A stretch of DNA of 30,806 bases from Promethearchaeota archaeon (GCA_016839635.1 JAEOTV010000083.1:1-30806); one strand, 5' to 3'; numbered from the stretch's first letter, positions 8,633 to 16,975 are shown. The notes: a model not told the origin generated them from the sequence alone. Program-made: numbers and translations.

Positions 8633-8688
8633 AGACTCACCAGCATTGTTTTAACTATTATTATTGATTAATGTTAATAGACTGTAAA

Positions 8689-8746
8689 TATGCATCTTTT
8701 AAATAATCCAATATCCAATCTATCCATGAAATGCATAAAATATGCA
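8689..8746. promoter_or_regulatory. Candidate operator: TGCAT palindromes between the DUF39 and EamA genes
   Basis: TGCATA-AAA-TATGCA (8732-8746) is a perfect 6-bp inverted repeat with a three-base spacer. A second element TATGCAT (8689-8695, core ATGCAT) lies about 40 bases away. An A/T TATA-like stretch for the minus-strand gene (TTTAAA, ~8698-8703) lies between them. The layout suits binding by a dimeric regulator. Confidence 0.4.
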
Positions 8747-8753
8747 CTAAATT

Positions 8754-8763
8754 AATATATAAA
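8754..8763 (+). promoter_or_regulatory. TATA-like box for the EamA transporter
   Basis: AATATATAAA lies about 80 bases before ATG 8841, just downstream of the palindromic operator candidate. It predicts a leader of around 55 nt. Confidence 0.4.
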
Positions 8764-8840
8764 GAAAAAGTTCCAGTTTAGAATGATTTATATTTTTATT
8801 ATGTTTTCTACAATTACTAAAATTAGATATTGAAGTAAAT

Positions 8841-9776
8841 ATGGCACAAAAAAACCGTAAGGATACTACATCTAATCGGAGTTTAATTGCTATAATACTT
8901 TTAATTCTCACTACTGTTCTCTGGGGTACATCATTTATTATTACGAAAAATATAACAGAAGACATCCCAATTTTTTTTTATCTCGGTCTTAGATTTTTAA
9001 TAGCTTTTTTTGGATTTGCCCCTTTTTTACCACATCTCAAATACCTAAATAAAAAAATATTCTTAATGGGACTCATAACTGGATTATTATACTTCTTTGG
9101 GATTGTTTTTCAAACATACGGTCTTCAGTCAACAACGGCAGGAAAAACAGGTTTTATAACGGGATTAAGTACAATATTTGTACCCTTCTTAACTTGGATT
9201 GGATATAAAAAGCGGCTTCATCTTAGAATTTGGTTTGCTGTAATATTATCTATTGTTGGTATGGCATTTCTATTATTAGAGGGTGAATCAGGAATAATTA
9301 TTGGAGATCTTTTAGTATTAGGCTGTGCATTCTTTTTTGCTTTTTATATCGTCTTAAATGATAAATATGTCCGCCTGGTTGATGTATATCTATATTCCAT
9401 AATTCAAGTAGTTGTCATTACCGCTTCTAGTTTTACCTGCTCTTTAATTTTAAGAGAACCATATAATTTGCTGTCATATAATATCCCCTTTTGGGTTATA
9501 ATGCTGTATATGGGTATTGCAGTTATGACACTCACTCTCCTATTTCAAAATTGGGGTCAACAATATCAAGGACCGACAACCACAGCAATTATATTTACTC
9601 TCGAACCCGTGTTTGCTGCATTATTTGGATTTCTCATAGGGAATGAAATTTTATCTTTGTTTGGATGGATTGGTTGTGGTTTAATTTTTTGTGCTATTTT
9701 AATTACTGTAATAAGAGCTAATAAGACTAAAGAAACCCGCAAAAATTCAACTTTAAAGAAATTTGATGAATTTTAA
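8841..9776 (+). CDS. DMT superfamily transporter (two EamA domains)
   Basis: Ten-helix transporter of the drug/metabolite (EamA) superfamily, 311 residues, in two five-helix halves. The N-terminal half carries WGTSFIITKNI, the usual start of the first EamA repeat. The second half has FQNWGQQYQGPTTTAIIFTLEPVFAALFG, the hallmark near the end of the second repeat. Both termini are charged and probably cytoplasmic. Substrate cannot be told from sequence; relatives move amino acids, nucleobases or metabolites. It is divergent from the DUF39 gene and shares its regulatory region. Confidence 0.85.
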   Translation: MAQKNRKDTTSNRSLIAIILLILTTVLWGTSFIITKNITEDIPIFFYLGLRFLIAFFGFAPFLPHLKYLNKKIFLMGLITGLLYFFGIVFQTYGLQSTTAGKTGFITGLSTIFVPFLTWIGYKKRLHLRIWFAVILSIVGMAFLLLEGESGIIIGDLLVLGCAFFFAFYIVLNDKYVRLVDVYLYSIIQVVVITASSFTCSLILREPYNLLSYNIPFWVIMLYMGIAVMTLTLLFQNWGQQYQGPTTTAIIFTLEPVFAALFGFLIGNEILSLFGWIGCGLIFCAILITVIRANKTKETRKNSTLKKFDEF

Positions 9777-9829
9777 AAATCAAGAGCCATATCTCTTTAT
9801 TAGAATTCCAAATTAGATATGGTGTTTTC

Positions 9830-10144
9830 ATGAGTATTAATGAAAATTCTGAAGTAAAATTATTCGGTTTTCGAATAAGTAGAACTGGTACTATAATTTT
9901 GTTTTTTATATCTCTTACTATTTGTTTCCAATTTATCCCTGAATTGTACTATTTTGGTGCACTGATATTTTATAATTTTATTAACTCTACATTTCCAGAA
10001 ATATTAGCAAATATAGATGTGGTAATCCAAATGATTTTTGTTTTCTTTATTTTATTCACATTAATAAGTTTCCTTGTTGCTATTCTTATTATATGCGTAA
10101 AAACACAGAAGTCTTTGAAGAGTGAAGATATTTCTGTTAGATAG
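9830..10144 (+). CDS. Small two-helix membrane protein (first of a tandem pair)
   Basis: Unrecognised 104-residue protein. Two long hydrophobic stretches (residues ~19-47 and ~62-92) flank a short polar loop (FINSTFPEILANIDV). The N-terminus is polar and the C-terminus basic (CVKTQKSLKSEDISVR). It starts 53 nt after the EamA stop and may be co-transcribed. It ends in TAG at 10142, and the same frame then continues open for 82 more codons encoding a protein of the same design. Function unknown. Confidence 0.55.
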   Translation: MSINENSEVKLFGFRISRTGTIILFFISLTICFQFIPELYYFGALIFYNFINSTFPEILANIDVVIQMIFVFFILFTLISFLVAILIICVKTQKSLKSEDISVR

Positions 10145-10393
10145 ATTTTTTTTAAGTTAACAAAAGGATCTTCAGCAGTCCTTTTCCTTTTATCCTTAGT
10201 ATATATATTAATAAATTCCTACATTATCTATAGGAGTATTGATACTCTTAGCTTCTATATTTCACATGGCTCTATAGGATTTGTCATATTTATTAATTTT
10301 CAATTTATCTATCTAATAGGAGCATTAATCTTGTTGGTTATCGATATTTACACTATAATAGTATGTGTGAAAAATAGAGAAACTTTTAGATAA
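10145..10393 (+). pseudogene. Start-less second copy of the small membrane protein, in frame after TAG
   Basis: After the TAG at 10142-10144 the same frame runs 82 codons to TAA (10391-10393) with no ATG, and no GTG or TTG in the first two thirds. The product resembles the preceding protein in layout. A basic start (IFFKLTKGSSAVLFLLS) lines up with LFGFRISRTGTIILFFIS, two hydrophobic stretches follow, and the end CVKNRETFR matches CVKTQKSLK. This suggests a tandem duplication whose second copy lost its start, or one two-part gene split by a nonsense codon. Translation from ATT 10145 or by stop readthrough cannot be excluded. Confidence 0.5.
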
Positions 10394-10608
10394 AATCGTT
10401 TCAATTTAATATTTTTTTCTGTTTTTTGAAGCCCTAAAAATAAATTCGTGCTACAATCCATAAAATTTTTACTTTAAAACATATTTAAATAATTAGATAG
10501 TTATTAATATCTAAATAAGGGTTGCTTTGTTGAGTAATAATTACCTCATTAGGCATATTAAAAAAATAGACTTATTATTAGCATAATCAATTATCCGTGA
10601 AATGATAC

Positions 10609-10767
10609 ATGTCTGCACCTAAATTAAAACCAAAAGATCTAGCTATTTGCAATAAGTGCGGAAACGTTATGGTAAACAGAAAGATTCGAGTAAATCATTC
10701 TGATGAAGTATCATTTCAAAAGGTTTTACAATGTATTGTATGCCGATATTGGATTGCTCGAGATTAA
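10609..10767 (+). CDS. 52-residue zinc-ribbon protein
   Basis: Small cytosolic protein with one zinc ribbon: Cys14-x2-Cys17 (ICNKCGNVM) and Cys42-x2-Cys45 (QCIVCRYW). A basic strand region (NRKIRVNHSDEVSFQKVL) separates the knuckles. ATG 10609 gives MSAPKLKPKDLA; the overlapping ATG at 10602 is in another frame and stops after six codons. Such ribbons bind nucleic acid or pack against larger transcription or translation complexes; the partner is unknown. The four complete ligands and codon-like composition argue that it is real. Confidence 0.65.
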   Translation: MSAPKLKPKDLAICNKCGNVMVNRKIRVNHSDEVSFQKVLQCIVCRYWIARD

Positions 10768-10860
10768 AACTTTCCCATTTTTTATTAAAAAAAGATAAAC
10801 ACGGCTTAATATCCTAGTTTTCTTCTTAAAATAACTAATTTTCATCAATTTAATGATAAA

Positions 10861-11020
10861 GAAAGGGAAGGGAATAGAAATCCAGCCAAAAAATTTAAAA
10901 TCAGGGAGAGAATTAAACTCTAACGAGTCTAATAGAGGGCGAATTTTGGCAAACGCCCGAATTGGGCTCAAATTTTGATTGTATCCAATGTAATGACCAG
11001 ATCTTAAATTTCCCTTCTTA
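10861..11020. ncRNA. Possible structured RNA in the spacer before the metallo-beta-lactamase gene
   Basis: The 424-base spacer 10768-11191 holds no convincing gene. Bases 10861-10990 are about 38% G+C by hand count, against near 20% for other spacers. Pairings seen: AAGGGAA (10863-10869 or 10868-10874) with TTCCCTT (11010-11016) closing the region; AGAG (10907-10910) with CTCT (10918-10921); GGGCG (10937-10941) with CGCCC (10954-10958), or GCCC (10955-10958) with GGGC (10964-10967); and ATTGG (961-965 within 10 kb block) with CCAAT (10985-10989) enclosing TCAA/TTGA. Strand is uncertain. It matches no RNA family I recognise. A minus-strand frame of 99 codons crosses it but looks non-coding. 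Confidence 0.35.
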
Positions 11021-11191
11021 AACAATAATAGATTTTTTTAATATAAAAACTATAATATTATAATTTATTTATGTTACGATGTCCAGTACAATTTACATTA
11101 AGATATTTGGGTAACAAATTAAAATTTTTGTACAAAATCTTTTAAAGCAATTTTTCTAATATCGTGATAATATTTCAGAAGCAAAATGATC

Positions 11192-12007
11192 TTATTTCAA
11201 CAATTCTTTAATCTTTATTTTTAGTCCGTCTTCTGCTGCGACAACATTCTTTATATTTGTAATTGTTTGAAGTTTTTCTTTCTGGCTTGGAACAAAATTT
11301 TTTGTCGATCTAGGACTGTCCATAAATGACCCAAAATGAGTGATAATAAGACCATCTAGAGGAGGGTCTATCTTGTTCAAGTAAGGAATAACTTCATCAG
11401 TGCATAAATGTCTTTTACATACAATTGAGTTTGGTCGTAATAGATTAAGCACTAAAATATTACAGCCAGAAAATTCTTCAGAAAATCCTTTATATACCAT
11501 TGTGTCACTTGTAAAAGCTATAGAGTAATCTTTAAGGCTAAATTTAATTCCGAATCCTTCATTTTTGGGAGAATGGACAGTCTTTGTAGCAATAATCTCT
11601 GCACCTTTATAATTGATTTTATTTCCTGCTTTAAATTTCACAACTTCTTCAAGCATGTTAAGATGATACTCAGAAATATAGGTTAGAACTTCTTCTGTAG
11701 TAATTAACGTGCCTTTCTTATAATATTTATAATTTTTATCATGTAAAATTTCTCTTGAACTCTCAATTATAGCACTCAAGTCACTATAATGGTCAACGTG
11801 ACCATGAGTAACAATAAAAAGCTCTGTTTTTGCCGGGTCTTCTTGATATTGATTGATTCTCACAATAGCGCCAGGCCCAGGATCTATATGCGCTTGGATA
11901 CCATTAAACTTGTAGAGGATCCCTCCTGTGGCTCTATATTGAGTTCTAATATGATGTCGCCCGCCTCCAGAACCAAGGATAACTAACTCATCAAACATGC
12001 TAACCAT
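11192..12007 (-). CDS. Metallo-beta-lactamase-fold hydrolase
   Basis: Cytosolic metal-dependent hydrolase, 271 residues. The metal-binding core THGHVDH (residues ~67-73) is the HxHxDH motif. Later ligands are TVHSP, the Asp in FTSDTMVY, and ITHFG. The N-terminus FDELVILGSGGGRHHIRTQYRATGG resembles RNase Z/PqqB-type members, which act on phosphodiester or cyclic ester substrates; the exact substrate is open. ATG 12007 and ATG 11998 are both possible starts. It follows the Rab-like GTPase by 18 nt on the same strand, so the two are likely one transcript. Confidence 0.85.
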   Translation of the reverse strand: MVSMFDELVILGSGGGRHHIRTQYRATGGILYKFNGIQAHIDPGPGAIVRINQYQEDPAKTELFIVTHGHVDHYSDLSAIIESSREILHDKNYKYYKKGTLITTEEVLTYISEYHLNMLEEVVKFKAGNKINYKGAEIIATKTVHSPKNEGFGIKFSLKDYSIAFTSDTMVYKGFSEEFSGCNILVLNLLRPNSIVCKRHLCTDEVIPYLNKIDPPLDGLIITHFGSFMDSPRSTKNFVPSQKEKLQTITNIKNVVAAEDGLKIKIKELLK

Positions 12008-12025
12008 TTTTTTGATAGAATAAGA

Positions 12026-12544
12026 TCAATAATTATTTATCCGTACTAAATTTTTCACAAGAGTTTCAAATACTTTTTCGATGTTATCCCCATTTTTAGC
12101 TGATGTTTTTATGTAATCTATCATATTAAAAGTATTTTTTAGGTGAAGAGCGCTATCATCATCAACAGCAATTAAATCTTTTAGATCTGTTTTTGTTCCT
12201 ACAAGAATAATAGGTAAATTTATATCATGTAATCGAGCTATATTTACCCATTCTAAAATATCACTAATTTGTGGCATTCGAGTTAAATCAATTAAAAGAA
12301 GTGCTCCCCTTGCCCCCATTACGAAATTCTCAAGAAGATATCTAAAGCGTTCTTGGCCTCCTAAATCCCATAACTGAATTTGACATCGTACATTATCGAA
12401 GAAAAGCTCTTTGGTAAAGAAATCGACACCGACGGTCATAATTGTGCTATCATCAAACATCCCATCTACATACCTTCTTAGAAGTGATGTTTTTCCTACA
12501 CTTGCATTTCCAGTTATTAAAACCTTAAAAATATAATTTTTCAT
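12026..12544 (-). CDS. Rab/Ras-like small GTPase
   Basis: Eukaryote-like small GTPase of the Rab/Ras group, 172 residues from ATG 12544. A longer frame to 12589 adds 15 residues ahead of the usual Rab start, so the internal methionine is preferred. Motifs: G1 GNASVGKTS (12-20), switch I threonine in MTVGVDFF, G3 WDLGGQE (59-65), G4 TKTD (117-120) in place of the common NKxD, and G5 TSAK (147-150). Gln64 of the GQE switch is present, so intrinsic hydrolysis should be possible. The C-terminus (LVRINNY) has no prenylation cysteines, so membrane attachment would need another route. It is upstream of the metallo-beta-lactamase gene. Confidence 0.9.
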   Translation of the reverse strand: MKNYIFKVLITGNASVGKTSLLRRYVDGMFDDSTIMTVGVDFFTKELFFDNVRCQIQLWDLGGQERFRYLLENFVMGARGALLLIDLTRMPQISDILEWVNIARLHDINLPIILVGTKTDLKDLIAVDDDSALHLKNTFNMIDYIKTSAKNGDNIEKVFETLVKNLVRINNY

Positions 12545-12630
12545 GTTTGAATGGGTAAGTACTATAATATGTGATAAATGTAAAACCACTTATTTATTTT
12601 GATACCTTAAAATTTACGATATTTCAAAAT

Positions 12631-14889
12631 TTAAATAGGATGAAATTCTTTATCCAGAATTTCATCAATTTGACCAAGAATAAGTTTTAACTTTTCATCT
12701 AGCATATTCTGAATCTTTATTTTCGAATAATTGTCTTTATAATTTTTAAAAAAACTGTTAAGGTGCTTTATTGCCATTTCTTGTCCTTTTTTCCCCAAAT
12801 CCACTAATTGTTGATGATAATGATTAGCAAAATCATACTTTTTTATAGGAATATCGAATGGTAGTTTAAAAATATGTCTTGAGCTCTTCATAATTTTTAC
12901 TTGTTTTGTTATTAGGTTAGAATTTAGGATAGCGGATAAATAGAAGGCCTCGTTCATATTATCTGTGGCATAAAAAGATAAATCACCAGTAACCAAGTAA
13001 TCTCCCTGTACTATGGCACATTGTAAAACAGAGCCCGAATTATTATATACAACTTTGATCTTAGATAATTGCCTTTTATTTATCAATTTAGACCATCGAT
13101 TTAAATTATCCATCAAAGTCTTGTGTTTTGTTGTTTCTTTTTTGTGTTTTCTGTACAAAGAATTGATTTTATCATAAAATAATTTAGCTTGCTCATCTAA
13201 ATTTGCATAGTCAAATTTTAAATCATTTTTTGAAAGTGGTAGGAAAACTTGGTAATAATTATAGACATAAAACTTTACCAATTCTGTGCTTTTAATTATT
13301 TTAAAGATATATTTCTGTTCCACAATCTCATTTTCAAATTCAATTTTGTTCCACGGAGATTTAGCTCTTTTGAATATCCTTTTATCAGGGTTAATTTCTA
13401 CTCGGGAGTTATTCACGCTCTTACATCTCACAAAAATTAGATTTCGTGGATTTAAATCTGCTCCTTTGTGAAAAAGTGTTTTATAATAACTTTCTTTTAT
13501 TGGTAAAAGATCGTCTATGATACTTTTCGAGATAAACTTTTTAGCAAAAACTTTTCCTGCTTTTTCTTCGATTTTATATGGTACTAGTGTATCTTCTCTT
13601 TCTAAACTCAATTCTATATTTTTAAAATACTCAATTTCTTCAATATTATTTTTTATATTAAAATGATAAGATTTAATCTCCTTATTAGAATTCATTAAAT
13701 CTTCATTAGATTTTTGACCATATAGACAGATAAAATCAATATTGAAAATATTCTCCACTTTATTATTAAAAGTCCATATTTTTATATTACTGAATCCTTC
13801 AAAATTACGGAATCTAGAAGTATGAGACCCTGTTATGACACCTTTTGTTATAACAAAAAATATTCTTCCACCGTCTCTCATGAAGGAGTTTTTTGCCTTA
13901 ACAAAGAATAATGTTGAGATTTCTAAATTTAAGAGATTTTTTGGTAAGGGTTTTATATTAAAATCATTTGCTAAATTTTTTATTCTTTCTTGATCATCAA
14001 TAGATTCTATATCGCGATAAGTATACCAAGGGGGATTTCCAATTATTAAATCGAAATTTTCATTAAAATGAGTCTCTGTTTGAAACAATGAATCAAATAC
14101 ATATAAGTTAAGATTTAAATCGGAACAAAAGTGTTTTAATAAATAAAATAAATTAATCTTTGAAACATAAATTGAAATTGGATTTATATCAAAACCATAT
14201 ATATTATTTATTGCAGCAATTTTATCCTTGTTTGATACATTTTGAGACAAAATTGATTTTATAATTTCCATTAGAAAATTTCCTGAACCACAACATGGAT
14301 CAAGGACAGTTTCACCGAATATATAAGAATCCTTTACCATCAATTTTACTAAAAATGGGGGTGTATAATATTCCCCTGATTTATGTCTTATTATAGGAGA
14401 AATTAATTTTTGAATGAGATAATCAAAATAATACTCAGGTGGAATGTTTAATTTAAAGACAAAATTAGATATACTCCATATTAGAGAATTAAAAAATTCT
14501 AGATTTTCATTTTCAGACAGAGAAAGTATTGGATTAAAATAATCTATCTCAAAGAGATCTAGACCTATAAATTTAGATTGTATTTCTATTTCAACATCTT
14601 TTAAAATTTTTATAAAATTTTTATGATGTAAACCCGAATGCATGTTTTTAAGAACAAATTTAGAGATAAAGACATAACCAATTAAATAAATCAGAGCATA
14701 GACACTGTATAAATGTAAGTTAACCTGTTTTTTACCATAAATCTTTTTGAAATCATCAAACCATTCTCTAAACTCGCTTTTTTGGAAAATATCATGTTTT
14801 GTTAATAAAACTTCGAGATTTTTTAAATTATCGTTGATAACACCTAGATCCAATTCACTTTCATCATTTAGATTTATTAGTATAACCAA
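12631..14889 (-). CDS. Eco57I-like N6-adenine DNA methyltransferase
   Basis: Class I SAM-dependent DNA methyltransferase, 752 residues. An N-terminal helical region (1-170) leads to HKSGEYYTPPFLVKLMV, typical of Eco57I/type IIG and type I M subunits. The SAM motif DPCCGSGNFL lies near residue 196-205, motif GFDINP follows at ~235, and the catalytic NPPW sits near 283-286. The C-terminal 400 residues are probably the DNA target-recognition part. The N-terminus shows no PD-(D/E)xK nuclease motif, and no restriction or specificity gene is adjacent, so this looks like an orphan methylase. The gene is very AT-rich. Confidence 0.85.
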   Translation of the reverse strand: MVILINLNDESELDLGVINDNLKNLEVLLTKHDIFQKSEFREWFDDFKKIYGKKQVNLHLYSVYALIYLIGYVFISKFVLKNMHSGLHHKNFIKILKDVEIEIQSKFIGLDLFEIDYFNPILSLSENENLEFFNSLIWSISNFVFKLNIPPEYYFDYLIQKLISPIIRHKSGEYYTPPFLVKLMVKDSYIFGETVLDPCCGSGNFLMEIIKSILSQNVSNKDKIAAINNIYGFDINPISIYVSKINLFYLLKHFCSDLNLNLYVFDSLFQTETHFNENFDLIIGNPPWYTYRDIESIDDQERIKNLANDFNIKPLPKNLLNLEISTLFFVKAKNSFMRDGGRIFFVITKGVITGSHTSRFRNFEGFSNIKIWTFNNKVENIFNIDFICLYGQKSNEDLMNSNKEIKSYHFNIKNNIEEIEYFKNIELSLEREDTLVPYKIEEKAGKVFAKKFISKSIIDDLLPIKESYYKTLFHKGADLNPRNLIFVRCKSVNNSRVEINPDKRIFKRAKSPWNKIEFENEIVEQKYIFKIIKSTELVKFYVYNYYQVFLPLSKNDLKFDYANLDEQAKLFYDKINSLYRKHKKETTKHKTLMDNLNRWSKLINKRQLSKIKVVYNNSGSVLQCAIVQGDYLVTGDLSFYATDNMNEAFYLSAILNSNLITKQVKIMKSSRHIFKLPFDIPIKKYDFANHYHQQLVDLGKKGQEMAIKHLNSFFKNYKDNYSKIKIQNMLDEKLKLILGQIDEILDKEFHPI

Positions 14890-15004
14890 AAATTAAAACT
14901 CCCTTTTCTTAATTCCGTATTATAATCAATGAATTAATATTTAAATATTAATTAAATATTTTTATATTAATTATTAAACAAAAGAGAAATTGAAATAATT
15001 TACC

Positions 15005-15598
15005 TTGACATCTGCAAAGATTTCAATAACCAGAGATCTCGCTAATGGAATCGAATTTTCTTGTCAAATGTGCGGGAAATGTTGTACTGGTTTCAATGAA
15101 GGCGAAGTTTATCTATATAAAGAGGACATTCTCAGATTAGCAAATCACTTGAGTTTAAAGGGATCTAAAGGATTAAGAGAATTTGCTGAAAAATACCTAA
15201 AAATTGTTAATGACTCTTTTTTTTGGAAGGAACCTGAAGCACAAAGAGGTAAAACTTATAGATTTAAATCTCTTGGATTTAGATTTACTGGCGAAGATGA
15301 GCACTGCCATTTTCTAAAAAATAATAAGTGTAGTGTTCATGAAGCACGTCCTTTTCAATGTAGATCTTTTCCATTTTGGCAGATGATGGTTTCCAGTAAA
15401 GTAAATTTTGATAATTATACCAAAAAATGTGAAGGACTACAACTATTGAAAGGAAAATTTTATACTAAAGAAGAAATACTAAAATGGGCAAAAAATGAAT
15501 ACGAAATTGAGAAGAAATACTTCTTGGAAATGAAGAAACATAAATTTAACATCTTTGAAGTGTATCCTTTTTTATCAAAAAAAATGCTGGAGGATTAG
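15005..15598 (+). CDS. YkgJ-family cysteine-cluster protein
   Basis: YkgJ-type iron-sulfur or zinc cluster protein, 197 residues. The N-terminal cluster is FSCQMCGKCC (Cys20, 23, 26, 27). The second cluster is CHFLKNNKCSVHEARPFQCRSFPFW (Cys101, 109, 119). These are the two diagnostic blocks of the family, whose biochemical role is still unclear. The start is TTG 15005: the only methionines upstream of the cluster lie inside it. The C-terminal ~60 residues are charged and helical. A longin-like small protein begins 8 nt after its stop, so the two form an operon. It is divergent from the methyltransferase. Confidence 0.8.
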   Translation: MTSAKISITRDLANGIEFSCQMCGKCCTGFNEGEVYLYKEDILRLANHLSLKGSKGLREFAEKYLKIVNDSFFWKEPEAQRGKTYRFKSLGFRFTGEDEHCHFLKNNKCSVHEARPFQCRSFPFWQMMVSSKVNFDNYTKKCEGLQLLKGKFYTKEEILKWAKNEYEIEKKYFLEMKKHKFNIFEVYPFLSKKMLED

Positions 15599-15606
15599 TA
15601 TAAATT

Positions 15607-15993
15607 ATGCCAGAAGGATTTATTGTAATGAGATATGATGATCGAAGTGGAATTGATATAAAAGCAACATTTCCTGAAGGAAAATTACAAACATCAGAGA
15701 GAACTTTGATGCACATTTTTAATTTGCATGAATTCAGCAAGGAACCGGGTATTGCAAGTCTTACAATTGAAAAAACAAATTTTGTAACTTATTATTCTGG
15801 CTCTCAAACAGATTATTTTTTTATATTAATACTCAATATTCTTGAAAATCCTGAAGACTATGAAGAAATCCTAGAGGAAGTCTCAAAAACCATATTAAAG
15901 AATTTAAAAAAAAATAAATATTATGAGATGCTTCCTTCACTTTATAACCAAATTATAGAATACCCTAAAAATAAAATGATTTCCAAAGAATAA
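15607..15993 (+). CDS. Small longin/roadblock-like protein
   Basis: A 128-residue protein. The start GFIVMRYDDRSGIDIKATFPEG has the strand-turn-strand pattern with a glycine and a closing Pro seen in Asgard longin-like proteins, and echoes the N-terminus of the protein at 1739. A strand pair (VTYYSGSQTDYFFILILN) and a C-terminal helix (YEEILEEVSKTILKNL) complete a longin-sized fold. Known longin proteins bind GTPases or vesicle proteins. Here the only clear partner is the YkgJ protein encoded 8 nt upstream. The fold call is by eye; function is unknown. Confidence 0.55.
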   Translation: MPEGFIVMRYDDRSGIDIKATFPEGKLQTSERTLMHIFNLHEFSKEPGIASLTIEKTNFVTYYSGSQTDYFFILILNILENPEDYEEILEEVSKTILKNLKKNKYYEMLPSLYNQIIEYPKNKMISKE

Positions 15994-16113
15994 TCAAATA
16001 TGAGAATTCTAGTCTAAATAACTATTACAAATTAAATTTAAGTTTTTAATCGATTTGATACAAAAAATAAAAAAAAAATTTATTATTTATTTTATTAAGA
16101 GATTAGAGTTAGT

Positions 16114-16779
16114 TTATTCTTTGAAGTAAATATAACAAACAAAGGCAATCATTAAGATCATTCCACTAAATCCTGTTACAGGGTATCCTCCAGCAAATCC
16201 ATCAACAAAAGTATACATAACAAATGCGATAATTAAAAGAACCCACCAGTTATAGGGAATTTTAATATCAAAGAAGTCAAACAGTAATATTAACAAAATT
16301 ATCATCAATATTAGACCAAAAATCCCATTTACTAATCCTAATTCTCCACCAGGTGCGTAACCAATGAAAATTGTAATGCAATCCCAGATACCAAAGAGTA
16401 CTCCAAAGAATACCATAAATTTGCAGCCTGCAAGTTTCATCTTTTCACCAATTAATTCCATTAATACTGCTAAGATTACTATAGTACCGGTTAAATAACT
16501 TCCAGTGTTCAAGTAATCAAATAATATCAATAGTGCACCGATAATAAGCATTAGCCACCAAAAATAAGGTAATTTAATACGTCCTAAGCCTATTAGATCT
16601 AAGGAAATAAAGATTAGAACAGCGAAAACAATACATAGGATTCCATAGAGAATAAGCATTCCAAGCAATGGTAATAGAGCAAATGCATAGAAATATCCTA
16701 TTCCTTGTGCAAAGATTAAGAGCATAGCAATAAAGAGAACTAGTTTTGTAGGAGTCATTTCTCCTCGTTCTTCACCCAT
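16114..16779 (-). CDS. Membrane protein with an internal duplication
   Basis: A 221-residue polytopic membrane protein with about seven hydrophobic segments. The two halves are related. IKLPYFWWLMLII (68-80) and the following helices match IKIPYNWWVLLII (172-184) and its following helices, and each half is preceded by two hydrophobic segments. No charged residues lie within the helices and no transporter signature is recognised, so function is open. It starts at ATG 16779 with a short polar N-terminus (MGEERGEMTPTK). It converges with the longin-like gene. Confidence 0.6.
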   Translation of the reverse strand: MGEERGEMTPTKLVLFIAMLLIFAQGIGYFYAFALLPLLGMLILYGILCIVFAVLIFISLDLIGLGRIKLPYFWWLMLIIGALLILFDYLNTGSYLTGTIVILAVLMELIGEKMKLAGCKFMVFFGVLFGIWDCITIFIGYAPGGELGLVNGIFGLILMIILLILLFDFFDIKIPYNWWVLLIIAFVMYTFVDGFAGGYPVTGFSGMILMIAFVCYIYFKE

Positions 16780-16975
16780 AAAAGCTCACTTTTTATTTTT
16801 TTTTGTTTAATTTTTTTTTATTCCATATCGGAATTACAGTTAAATTAGTTTGCCCAATTTAAAAGGTTTTACATATTTCTTATTATATAATTAATAGCAT
16901 TATATATCATAAAATGAAATATTGAACCACAATTATTAATATTTCAAAAATTTCATACTTTCCTTTTTGATACGA

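Noticed and set aside
10726..11025. A 99-codon minus-strand frame (MFKKGNLRSGHYIGY...) in the spacer before the metallo-beta-lactamase gene
   Set aside because: It overlaps the end of the 52-residue zinc-ribbon gene, has no recognisable domain, and its bases form several stems, so a structured RNA or plain spacer is more likely.
12545..12589. Longer N-terminus for the Rab-like GTPase
   Set aside because: Rab-type G domains begin a few residues before the first strand; the extra 15 residues carry no motif and ATG 12544 fits better.
13249..13471. Plus-strand frames of 61-63 codons inside the methyltransferase
   Set aside because: They are antisense shadows of a long gene with clear motifs.
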